From contig CP070705.1 of assembly GCA_020349965.1 (NCBI GenBank), forward strand, positions 1,117,650 through 1,181,649: 64,000 nucleotides of DNA, given 5' to 3'. The notes under the pieces are model-generated. The model did not search any database and was not told the origin of the DNA. It saw only the letters and a program-made list of their open reading frames with translations. Origin of the DNA: Caldifarciminota bacterium. GTDB taxonomy: Bacteria > Hydrothermota > Tepidihabitantia > SM23-42. The position numbers were made by a program, and so were the translations under genes. Of the stretch, positions 19,401 through 26,289 are shown piece by piece. Numbering within the stretch: position 1 is the stretch's first letter; the number at the start of each line of letters is the position of its first letter.

Positions 19401-19478
19401 GCTGAACAGTGATACAATTAGCAGCAAAATTACACTGATTCTGCGAGACGCGGGTGCACCGGGCAGGTTGCCTCTCAT
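16455..19478 (-). CDS. C25 (gingipain)-family secreted protein 2, catalytic His replaced by Ile
   Basis: 1007 residues with a signal peptide (ISVILLLIVSLFSTALRA). The C25 domain begins ARYLIVTHDSYYTALQPLAEW; the nucleophile Cys273 is in LSATCATVEG, but the histidine position reads G-I242-G (YRGIGGGDW). After ICLGDPEMKMWT come Ig/CARDB-like domains (GNGDGVANPGEDIEIPFTLK; SVGPLYVELLNTGSG), then a region (about 700-900) around DYLVWDPDPNHTSGPVIDSL and YLEGGDVWYNALVN resembling a glutamine-amidotransferase-like fold, and a FlgD-like C-terminal domain. The start ATG overlaps the stop of the Ycf48-like gene by 4 nt (ATGA). The heptamer blocks at 16573-16692 encode part of the C-terminal domain. Confidence 0.88.
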   Translation of the reverse strand: MRGNLPGAPASRRISVILLLIVSLFSTALRAQESGARYLIVTHDSYYTALQPLAEWKTQKGMKAKIVRLSETGTDSIQIRNYIVNAYNTWQIRPEYLLIVGNKYQVPFPRFMHVGSIVSHSDNYYANVSGDFHNELYHGRLWVSDTLEAQTVIGKILGYEKNPPLSPDPSWFRRGVTIANEWEQGAPSSAALYWADARYAHQFMFDAGYTHIDSFSYELGDDSADVLNAINDGRSYILYRGIGGGDWLWPFAGIYASQMSNGYEMPVVLSATCATVEGIGTEWTVAGTPSQPRGVIAFFGTTTSLYEAAEMRSALCRGTTACLFSDSGGLGVAAEAGRLEYYAQFSDLLEYHSWICLGDPEMKMWTYTPREILVGHNMYFHTGICTVNVYVEHNSTAVAGALVCLAAKRDTTFYHYGYTNRNGGIQFIDTLHIPGDSVYITVTGQNLKPYSNARPVLYTGGPCVQLFTWQLLDSIGGNGDGVANPGEDIEIPFTLKNWGDATAYGISAIIEKTTPDTLCTLYDTIRYCGNIAPYESVCVYPDGYNVVIDTNAPDEHEIRLCLRIRDSGSSLWTSDLTFMNRAPILSYHDHYFNDHLKYIPAGSVGPLYVELLNTGSGRAENVTAAITCSDSLITLIDSTASFGNILPDSVGPNQTDPFIIEAHPGIPAGYTTDITVCVVSGVSTATLNITIQVGQKDYLVWDPDPNHTSGPVIDSLLNSLAYYGDYSIDIPYDCLSLYRSIFICTGVYPYRYFISDTSQIGYEIDYYLQAQSGKTYLEGGDVWYNALVNHGYNFGQLFGIETISNSIGAFAGVDGCNGTFTQNMSFIYNGEATMIDYIDTTAGSQLIFKKSYSNYGCAVAADNRTVGLSFELSGLVDTIQPSTKAALLDSIMGYFGIPPTGVGELRSHGNTAVLLLSCWPNPFRSDVQIRYSILDAGYSMEKHTLVVYDAAGRVVKELNPVSNIKDQESVVHWDGTDSVGRLVPQGVYFIRLEAENTLQTIKTILLR
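16573..16692. repeat. Paired inverted heptamer blocks in C25 gene 2
   Basis: Plus strand 16573-16607 is five heptamers: gattctt gatcctt gatgttt gatactg gattcag. 16658-16692 is five more in the opposite sense: ccatcga gtatcca gcatcga gtatcga gtatctt (read on the minus strand: GATACNN). The block starts are 85 nt apart. Both blocks are translated, into the two loops that flank the conserved strand YDAAGRVV of the C-terminal domain. Confidence 0.85.
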
Positions 19479-20770
19479 TTTTTTTCGGTCAAAACTAATT
19501 TCATGCTGGATACCGATTGCGGGGTTCTGAGCTCCACAAAATAGATGCCAGGAGGGAGTTGTTTGCCGCTATCATCCGTACCATCCCACTGAACGACTGA
19601 TCCTGGATTCTGGATGCTGGATATCAGATGAAAGGATCTAACAAGACGTCCACCAGCATCGTAGATACGCAGGGCCGGTTCTTGTATTAAGTATCTAGAA
19701 TTTAGTATCGAGTATCTAATCTGTGTGATGTTCGAGAAAGGGTTCGGTTGAGCATTAAGCGTGACGGTTGCCGGTGCAGCAGTAGTGTTTTCTTGTATTC
19801 CGACACGTTGCCAGTTCTGCCCGCCATTGGTGGTACGAAGGATATAATTATAACCGCATACCAGACCGTGCTCGTGATCTGAAAAATCAACGTCGAACAA
19901 TGTGCTGTCCGCGGGGTTGCTTTGGACAGCCCAGGTGTTGCCGCCATCCGTTGTATGTATTATTGTCCCGGACTTGCCGACCGCCCATCCTTCCTGATCT
20001 ACAAAGTCCACTGCCCTTAAGTAATACGTATTAGAGGGAAGACTGACAGGACTCCAGGTAGAACCGCTATTCGTTGTTTTCCAGACAAGCGGCGAATAGT
20101 CGATCTCGTCACCACCCACCACGATGCCGTCAAATATGTTGAAGAAATGGATATCAAAAAAATCTTCATACCCAGCGGTATGATATCCGCTGAGCGTATC
20201 CCATATGATGCCGCCATCATTTGACGTGAGGATATATCCTTGTCCGGTGACCACTGAATCCGGCCATCCCGCACATATCCAGCTATCCCATTGATTGATT
20301 ATTGATACGCCATAATATTCAGCCTGATACCACTCAGTGAACACTTGTTCCCAGACAACCCCGCCGTTCGTTGTTCTTGTGATAGTGCCATCCCCGCCAA
20401 CGGAGATACCGTAATTATGGTCGAGGAATTCGATACGTGTTCCGTATTTTGAAAACCCTGCGATCTGCCTTTCCCAGTAATTACCTCCGTCCGACGTGTG
20501 AAGGATTTCTGCAGCATGGAGGTTGTGCTTGCCCGTTGTCCAGGCGTTCATACTGTCAAGACACGTTACATCGAAGAGCCGTCTGCTGTAGGGATCTGGC
20601 GGTGCGTCTTGGGGAATCCAGGTCAAGCCCCCATCCGTCGTATAGAGGATCAGTACGGTATCGATCGCCACAACCCAGCCGTGCAGGTTATCCGGTGCAA
20701 GTGTACAGCCGTGGTAGTTGATGGCAAGAGAAGCGGATGCAAATGCCAGCAGCAAAATCACAAATTTCAT
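19475..20770 (-). CDS. Secreted Ycf48-like beta-propeller protein with C-terminal sorting domain
   Basis: 431 residues with a signal peptide (MKFVILLLAFASASLA). It has repeated seven-bladed propeller motifs of the Ycf48/BNR type: ILYTTDGGLTWIPQ, ILHTSDGGNYWERQ, ITRTTNGGVVWEQV, WKTTNSGSTWSPV, IIHTTDGGNTWAVQ and ILRTTNGGQNWQRV, interleaved with GWAVGKSG-type strands. A FlgD-like C-terminal domain follows (AQPNPFSNITQIRYSIL, IYDAGGRLV, WDGTDDSGKQLPPGIYFVEL). Its stop overlaps the start of C25 gene 2. Its own start is 85 nt after C25 gene 3, with AAGGGGG as ribosome-binding site; I see no clear promoter in that gap. The function is unknown; a cell-surface binding scaffold is plausible. Confidence 0.88.
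   Translation of the reverse strand: MKFVILLLAFASASLAINYHGCTLAPDNLHGWVVAIDTVLILYTTDGGLTWIPQDAPPDPYSRRLFDVTCLDSMNAWTTGKHNLHAAEILHTSDGGNYWERQIAGFSKYGTRIEFLDHNYGISVGGDGTITRTTNGGVVWEQVFTEWYQAEYYGVSIINQWDSWICAGWPDSVVTGQGYILTSNDGGIIWDTLSGYHTAGYEDFFDIHFFNIFDGIVVGGDEIDYSPLVWKTTNSGSTWSPVSLPSNTYYLRAVDFVDQEGWAVGKSGTIIHTTDGGNTWAVQSNPADSTLFDVDFSDHEHGLVCGYNYILRTTNGGQNWQRVGIQENTTAAPATVTLNAQPNPFSNITQIRYSILNSRYLIQEPALRIYDAGGRLVRSFHLISSIQNPGSVVQWDGTDDSGKQLPPGIYFVELRTPQSVSSMKLVLTEKK
19599..19718. repeat. Paired inverted heptamer blocks in the Ycf48-like gene
   Basis: 19599-19633: gatcctg gattctg gatgctg gatatca gatgaaa. 19684-19718: gtattaa gtatcta gaattta gtatcga gtatcta. Same layout as in C25 genes 2 and 3: two 35-nt blocks of five heptamers in opposite orientation, with starts 85 nt apart. 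Confidence 0.85.
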
Positions 20771-20855
20771 TCTTTTACCCCCTTATGTTAACCGTGGTTG
20801 TCACGGTGCTATCACAAGCAAGCTCACAATACAGCACCTGCTGCATTGTTCTATC
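20771..20855 (-). promoter_or_regulatory. Intergenic region with two hairpins between C25 gene 3 and the Ycf48-like gene
   Basis: It holds two inverted repeats. One is ACCGTG (20791-20796) with CACGGT (20802-20807), a 6-bp stem with a 5-nt loop. The other is CAGCA-CC-TGCTG at about 20833-20844. Neither is followed by a U-run on the minus strand, so they are not classical terminators. No consensus promoter was found. Read-through with attenuation or mRNA processing is the simplest reading. Confidence 0.4.
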
Positions 20856-23800
20856 CTAATCTATTAATACCACTTTGTCGGTGATACTAAACTGATCGCC
20901 TTGCAGTATAATGAAGTATATGCCTCCTGGTACCCGTCGGCCAGAGGCATCAATGCGATCCCACAACAAACTTGATTCATGATTCATGATGGTCGATTCA
21001 AGATTAAACGATTTGACTACGCGCCCTGAGATATCATAAATCGCCAATCTAAGGTTCGGTATCGTGTATCGTGTATCCTGTATCCTGTATCTTATATTCA
21101 GCTCTCCCCGGGACGGATTAGGTGATATGTAGAGGATATTACGCCGGCCAGTGGGCGTCAATAGCTCAGACACGCCGGTGAAGGTGTCCGGAGGATCGGT
21201 CGTGAATTTTATCGCCCTGCTGTCTGTCAATGATGCTGCTGCGGTCGGATAGATGTCTGCATACGTATACTCAATGCCCGTTGTGTGGTCATAGTTCTCG
21301 ATACCCACAGTTGCATAGTTATGCCAGATATCATCATTGGTTATGTCCAGGTATTGGAAAACGACTTCGCCGTCGCCGGTTTGGGTCGGATTGTATAGCG
21401 GATCGTATAATATCACTTCGAATGTCTGCAGCTCTGAAGGCGTAGGGTTTGCATAGTCGTGGATGTGTTGTATCCTTGAATATTCGATTATGAAACGATG
21501 ATTCGTAGCATCATACCAGTAGCAGACTACGCCACTTGAATCCGTCGCGTTCGGGTCCAAATCGTCCCAGAAAGGTGATACGAGCAAAGGAGGTCCGCCA
21601 GTACCCGGGATATGCCAGTTGTACATGTCTGCTATCCAGGTCGAATCCATCGCGATGTAACCGTCGGAACATATAGAGATGCGGTCGTACCAGTTTCCGT
21701 AAAATTTGAAACTGAACGGCAGTGGAATAGTCTTCGTCTCGTCCGCTCCCAGGCTTATCGAATCACCCGGGCCGTTATAAGGTGGTCTGGGGTCGATCTC
21801 GATCCATCCGTAAACGGGTGCTTCTGAATAGTCCGTGTCACCATTGTCGTAAGCATAGTATCCATACGCGTCCGGGCCAAGCGGACTTGTGGAATCTATT
21901 ATTCCGACGGTGAGTCGAAAACCGGTCGTATCGACGAATCCGTTGTTGCCGTTCAATATCAACGAGAAACGTACGCTCGTGCCCGGAGTCAACGATGAAT
22001 TGGCCGAAAGTGTGAATGGATTTCCACTATTCGCTGCTGAATCGCCGGCCAAGATATTGCCGAAATAACCCATTGAGTCGGTCACGATCAGACCGCTGTT
22101 AGCGGATCTGAGGATCCCCGATACATTCATTCCCTCGAAGCCGCCAGTGTTCTCTACCCAGACCAAGAAATCGCGCGTTTCGCCCGGCTCGAGTATGCCA
22201 TTGCCATCCAGTACCTGAGTTCGCTGATGGACAAGATTCGGTGCCCTTGCCGTTATCCATATACTCCCTGACCACGTTCCTTGATCTGATGTGATGTCAA
22301 GGGTGAATTTTAAAATATGATCGTCGCGGATAATCTGCGACACATCGAATATGTATGGAGCCGTGGTTGCAGTGGCGCCGGGGACTATGTTCCCGTAGGT
22401 TTTGATCGAATCGGTAATAGTAACGTTGAGGTCGTTGGTCGACAAGCGTGCCGAGACATTCGTGGCAGTCGTTGATGTTCCGTAGTTCCTCAACGTTACG
22501 CCGAGTTCGATCGTCTCGCCAGGATTCACTTCTCCGTTATTATTCCCACCTGGATCACTGATCGTGTGTGAATCATATCCTACGAAGACTGAGGCGTCGT
22601 TGACCATGGTGTGGCCGGAATATGGTTTGAAATTGTGTTTTGTTATCGTTACAAATAGAGTATCCTGTGTCGACGTGGTGAAATTGAAGGCGGCATTACC
22701 GGTCTCATCCGTGAATTCTATTTCCTTGACCTCGCCTGACTTATATAGGCTCGCCATGGCGCCGGCGACCGGTTGGGAGGCAGAGTTAGTGACATGAACA
22801 GAGAACGAGCTACTGCCCGTCTGAATCGACGGAACATGTGTGACAATGAATGAATCAGGGATTCCGGTCCAGACTTCAAGCGAGGGATCACCGAGCAGAT
22901 TGAAGGCGTGGAAGTAGAACGAACTTCCTGACGTAATTGTGGTATCGTTGGGAAAATTCAAGTACAATTCCATCTTGCCGCGGTACAATGCTGCTCCGAG
23001 GCTGGATATGTCGTCTTCCAGAATCCCCCAGTAAACGCCATAGTCGAGGCAGTTATTCCATCGCGTATGACTTTGGGGTGATGAGGCGCCAAAAAATGCC
23101 ACTGCACCTTTTGGTGCAACAGGATTGCCTGCTCTCAGCCATGCTTCGCCAAAGCAAGTGCCTGCGCCAAAATTCCCCGTCCAGCAGACAATGCTCGTGA
23201 CTATAGGCAGCTTCCAGCCGTTGTTCAGAGCATATACGTCAGCACTCCCGAAAAATGGAAATGGCCAGCTATCGATGTTCCCGTCGCCCGACCGGTAATT
23301 GACAAAAGTAACGCCGTTGTTTATTGATGCAGTGATTCCCGAAGGCGGCATCGGATCGAATACCGTGTCGACTGCGTTGAATCCGTATTCGAAAAACTTG
23401 TCACGTACCCACCGTTTGGTCGGTACGGGCGTTGTCATACCGCTCGGTAGATTTGCGCCAACCATCAAGGCGCGCGAGTACCAGGAAGGATCGCTCATCG
23501 TGGGATTTGTCTCATACCCTATGATCTTCGCTACGACCGTATTCAATTCGTTATCGATGCTCACGGATAGACGACCGATGAGCAATTCCGAAAGGAAATC
23601 GTCGCCGTCGATCAACGTATAGGGGTGATCGGTCGCTGATGGGTTGGTGAACGCGGGGACATGATTTACGTCACCGACCAACAACACATATTCGGGCCGA
23701 GGGGACCAGGTGTTATAGGCATTTGCGATGTAATCTCTTATCAGTGTCGGTGTACTTCCAGTCTGCGCTGTCGTTCTTATTTCGACGTCCCATCCCTTTT

Positions 23801-24320
23801 TCTCCTTCCATTGTGCCAGCGGCTGTATTTCGTCGACGAATTCGCTCGGGGCAATGATCAGGTATCCACGTGGTCTCTGGTCGCCGCTGTTCCGGAAATT
23901 AAGGATAAGATCCTCAAACGTTTCACCGAGTGATGGGCTGAGTTCAATTTGCATCGATGAAGGTATCAGGTCTATTCTTATCTCAGCCGATTTCACGAAA
24001 TGTCTCATGTTATTCTTGACATACGACGGTTCGATGAGAATGGGGTAGAGGCTTGCGCCATTGAGTCGGACGGGCGAGCCGATGCGCACAGGTTCACTTT
24101 CCTCGCTTTCGAGAGAATTATGCGATGAGTCGAACTCTGCACGGTCATAGACGTAGGTTGGTGGAGTTTCAGAAATGACGAATCTGGCAATCGGTTGCTG
24201 TTCGTTCTTCTTGAATTCCGAGAATTCAACGCGAAGGAAGAGCGCTGACGGAGTCGATCTGAGGATCTGAACCTGATCGCCCTCAGCGGCGAGGAAAAGA
24301 AAGAGAGCGAATGCCGTCAT
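20856..24320 (-). CDS. C25 (gingipain)-family secreted protein 3 with N-terminal domain, catalytic His replaced
   Basis: 1154 residues with a short signal (MTAFALFLFLAAEG). Residues about 15-145 form an extra N-terminal propeptide-like domain not found in the other two C25 proteins. The C25 domain runs from about 150 (RGYLIIAPSEFVDEIQPLAQW); Cys379 is in SIVCWTGNF, while the histidine motif reads G345-D346-G347. LLGDPSLEVWTG follows, then CARDB-like domains (GNNNGEVNPGETIELGVTLR; GNGILEPGETRDFLVWVE), a domain with DAYGYYAYDNGDTD and LPFSFKFYGNWYDRISICSDGY, and a FlgD-like C-terminal domain. The ATG overlaps the LVIVD gene stop by 4 nt, tying it to the poly-gamma-glutamate operon. Confidence 0.9.
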   Translation of the reverse strand: MTAFALFLFLAAEGDQVQILRSTPSALFLRVEFSEFKKNEQQPIARFVISETPPTYVYDRAEFDSSHNSLESEESEPVRIGSPVRLNGASLYPILIEPSYVKNNMRHFVKSAEIRIDLIPSSMQIELSPSLGETFEDLILNFRNSGDQRPRGYLIIAPSEFVDEIQPLAQWKEKKGWDVEIRTTAQTGSTPTLIRDYIANAYNTWSPRPEYVLLVGDVNHVPAFTNPSATDHPYTLIDGDDFLSELLIGRLSVSIDNELNTVVAKIIGYETNPTMSDPSWYSRALMVGANLPSGMTTPVPTKRWVRDKFFEYGFNAVDTVFDPMPPSGITASINNGVTFVNYRSGDGNIDSWPFPFFGSADVYALNNGWKLPIVTSIVCWTGNFGAGTCFGEAWLRAGNPVAPKGAVAFFGASSPQSHTRWNNCLDYGVYWGILEDDISSLGAALYRGKMELYLNFPNDTTITSGSSFYFHAFNLLGDPSLEVWTGIPDSFIVTHVPSIQTGSSSFSVHVTNSASQPVAGAMASLYKSGEVKEIEFTDETGNAAFNFTTSTQDTLFVTITKHNFKPYSGHTMVNDASVFVGYDSHTISDPGGNNNGEVNPGETIELGVTLRNYGTSTTATNVSARLSTNDLNVTITDSIKTYGNIVPGATATTAPYIFDVSQIIRDDHILKFTLDITSDQGTWSGSIWITARAPNLVHQRTQVLDGNGILEPGETRDFLVWVENTGGFEGMNVSGILRSANSGLIVTDSMGYFGNILAGDSAANSGNPFTLSANSSLTPGTSVRFSLILNGNNGFVDTTGFRLTVGIIDSTSPLGPDAYGYYAYDNGDTDYSEAPVYGWIEIDPRPPYNGPGDSISLGADETKTIPLPFSFKFYGNWYDRISICSDGYIAMDSTWIADMYNWHIPGTGGPPLLVSPFWDDLDPNATDSSGVVCYWYDATNHRFIIEYSRIQHIHDYANPTPSELQTFEVILYDPLYNPTQTGDGEVVFQYLDITNDDIWHNYATVGIENYDHTTGIEYTYADIYPTAAASLTDSRAIKFTTDPPDTFTGVSELLTPTGRRNILYISPNPSRGELNIRYRIQDTRYTIPNLRLAIYDISGRVVKSFNLESTIMNHESSLLWDRIDASGRRVPGGIYFIILQGDQFSITDKVVLID
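20974..21093. repeat. Paired inverted heptamer blocks in C25 gene 3 (best copy)
   Basis: 20974-21008 is five heptamers: gattcat gattcat gatggtc gattcaa gattaaa. 21059-21093 is five heptamers of the other sense: gtatcgt gtatcgt gtatcct gtatcct gtatctt. The block starts are 85 nt apart. The encoded loops read RYRIQDTRYTIPN and NLESTIMNHESSLLWD. The heptamer unit is out of step with codons, so repeats appear in protein only every 21 nt. Confidence 0.9.
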
Positions 24321-25288
24321 TCTTCCTCCACTATGATAACCAACCCCATGTCGCGGTCGGCGATGTAGATCGTGTCGCTTCTTACGCAGACTCCGTTTGC
24401 GTATGACGTAGGCATGCTGCCATACAGCAGAGGCTCATTTGGGTCTGCGATATCGATGATCTGAAGGCCTGCGTCGCCGTCGGCAACGAACGCTTTGTCG
24501 TTAACAATGAAAACATCGTTTGCATACTCCGGTGTATCGTACTGGCTCGCGATCGAAGGATTTTCGATATCCGAGACGTCTATGATTATAAGGCCTCCTC
24601 TGCCGTCGGCAACATACGCATAGTAGTAATCGGCGGAGATCCCGCGAGCATTTGACGGTGTATCTATCCAACCGACAAGTGCTGTGCTGTCCGGTCTAGC
24701 TAAGTTGATCATTTGCAGACCCATCTGTTCGCATGCGAGAAAAGCTATTGAATCAAGCATGTACACTCCCCTGGCATCTCCTGGTGTTGTGAATCTTCTT
24801 ACGTAGGAGGGGTACTGGGGGTATGTGTACACATCCTCCACATGGAACCAGTAGTTGGCAGCAATGTAGACATACATCGTATCATCGAGTGGTGCCGCGA
24901 CATCGTTTGCATAGATCGAAGGGTCCTGTCCGACAAATACGGGGTTTGTGGGATCTGCAATGTTCAAGGTAACGAGACCGCCGCTCGTCGATGATCTGAG
25001 CGCGATGTAGGCAAAAGTATCACGCACCGCAACGCTGCCGACGTCACGATCTGTCAGATATTGTCCGATCACGTAAGTCGATTCCGGATCGCTGATATTT
25101 ACGATCTGCAGCCCTCCCTGTCCGTTAGCCACGTATGCAAGGCTGTCGACGAGCACGACCTTGTTTGCGTAGCCGGGCAGGGGGCAAACGCCGATAATAG
25201 CAAAATTAGCCTGCGGTGTCGAAACCTCAGGGCGTCCGCAGAACAGTGATATCAAAAGAACTAATGGAAGGTATTGCTTTCTTCTCAC
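24317..25288 (-). CDS. Secreted LVIVD-repeat beta-propeller protein
   Basis: 323 residues with a hydrophobic N-terminus (YLPLVLLISLFCG) that may be a lipoprotein signal, although Phe before the Cys is not canonical. At least six LVIVD-type repeats are visible: AYVANGQGGLQIVNISDPES, GGLVTLNIADPTNPVFVG, GLQMINLARPDSTALVG, AYVADGRGGLIIIDVSDIEN, AFVADGDAGLQIIDIADPNE and IYIADRDMGLVIIV. Such proteins are usually surface propellers of unknown ligand. It has a GTG start after AGGGGG, 8 nt downstream of the barrel gene. Its stop overlaps the start of C25 gene 3 by 4 nt. Confidence 0.87.
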   Translation of the reverse strand: MRRKQYLPLVLLISLFCGRPEVSTPQANFAIIGVCPLPGYANKVVLVDSLAYVANGQGGLQIVNISDPESTYVIGQYLTDRDVGSVAVRDTFAYIALRSSTSGGLVTLNIADPTNPVFVGQDPSIYANDVAAPLDDTMYVYIAANYWFHVEDVYTYPQYPSYVRRFTTPGDARGVYMLDSIAFLACEQMGLQMINLARPDSTALVGWIDTPSNARGISADYYYAYVADGRGGLIIIDVSDIENPSIASQYDTPEYANDVFIVNDKAFVADGDAGLQIIDIADPNEPLLYGSMPTSYANGVCVRSDTIYIADRDMGLVIIVEEE

Positions 25289-25296
25289 ATAACCCC

Positions 25297-26289
25297 CTAA
25301 TAATAAAACTCGAAACCTGCGCCTATTCTGTACTTTGTGTAATTTTTGATCTCATCGATGTCCGGTAAGATCTCCGATGTTGAATTTCTCCACTGGCGCA
25401 TAAAATCCAGCTTGAATAGAAGACCGGTCTTGATGCGCGAGCGACTGCCAAAACGGATCCGATGGAGGTGGTCAATCCGGCTGAAATGGAGTGAATCTTC
25501 GTTCGTCGAAGCGTTGTAGCGTCTGAAACTATAGTCATAAGAGCAGTTGAATGTAGTAGCAAGAATGACTCGGGTTTGCAGGGAGAGGTTCAGGGCGATA
25601 TCATGTTCGTAGTACGAGCCGTCGGGCACCAATTCGGAACTGAGGGTCGAAACATCTGCCGAATCGGCCCTCGCGTTCTTGTAGTCGTAACTGAAGGCGA
25701 ACTCAAGGAATTTATGCAGTTTCTTTTCTATTGCTAAAGATACGATGTGAGCTTCTGCGTCGTATCTGTTGAATTCGGTGATATAATCATCCCACTTGTG
25801 CCGGTATGCAGCGCTTATGATAATGTCTTGCTCGGTCGTGAATGATATCTTCCCCGTTAGCAGGTGGTATGCTACTTCACAACCGATATACTCCGTGCTC
25901 TCACCGAAAGGGTTACGGTAGTACCGTATCATGTAATTTGGAATGAATTGATAAGATAATTTGACCGCATATCGTCCAAGCGACTGTCTAAGACCGATGG
26001 TGTAGTTCTGGTAATTCTTCTGTTTATTGACCAGATAGTTACGCGTACCGAGACCGAAATTGAATGTCGTCGTACGTTTGCCGAACAGTCGATTTCTGAG
26101 CAGGAGGGCAAAATCGACAGAAGTGGTCAGATCGTCATAGGTCTCGAACGGGAAACGGTACGGACGCACTGAGTTGAGGAAGTCATCAATGTATGATTGC
26201 GAGTAGGCGTATACATTGTCGTCGTATGTAAAGTCGATATCGAGATTGTAGGAATGATCCCACGCAGCAATTAACAGAATTGCTATCAT
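25297..26289 (-). CDS. Predicted outer-membrane beta-barrel protein
   Basis: 330 residues. It has a short signal (MIAILLIAAWDHS), then alternating amphipathic strands rich in Tyr, Arg and Asp with turns (TTTFNFGLGTRNYL, YTIGLRQSLGRYAVKLSYQF, EFAFSYDYKNAR, TTFNCSYDYSFRRY). It ends in YRIGAGFEFYY; a terminal aromatic residue is the usual signal for BAM-dependent barrel insertion. I start at the ATG at 26289, which overlaps the upstream stop (ATGA); the longer frame up to 26454 lies inside the upstream gene. Its place in the poly-gamma-glutamate operon suggests a role in passing or anchoring the polymer at the outer membrane, an inference from position. Confidence 0.75.
   Translation of the reverse strand: MIAILLIAAWDHSYNLDIDFTYDDNVYAYSQSYIDDFLNSVRPYRFPFETYDDLTTSVDFALLLRNRLFGKRTTTFNFGLGTRNYLVNKQKNYQNYTIGLRQSLGRYAVKLSYQFIPNYMIRYYRNPFGESTEYIGCEVAYHLLTGKISFTTEQDIIISAAYRHKWDDYITEFNRYDAEAHIVSLAIEKKLHKFLEFAFSYDYKNARADSADVSTLSSELVPDGSYYEHDIALNLSLQTRVILATTFNCSYDYSFRRYNASTNEDSLHFSRIDHLHRIRFGSRSRIKTGLLFKLDFMRQWRNSTSEILPDIDEIKNYTKYRIGAGFEFYY

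Noticed and set aside
16573-21093. CRISPR array or ordinary microsatellite as explanation of the heptamers
   Set aside because: Repeats are 7 nt without spacers, all inside coding sequence, with fixed number and opposite orientation, so neither fits. No CRISPR array or cas gene was seen in the window.
11809-24320. Type IX secretion machinery
   Set aside because: The C-terminal domains look like T9SS/FlgD-like sorting signals, but no por/spr/gld component is in the window, so the secretion route is not claimed.
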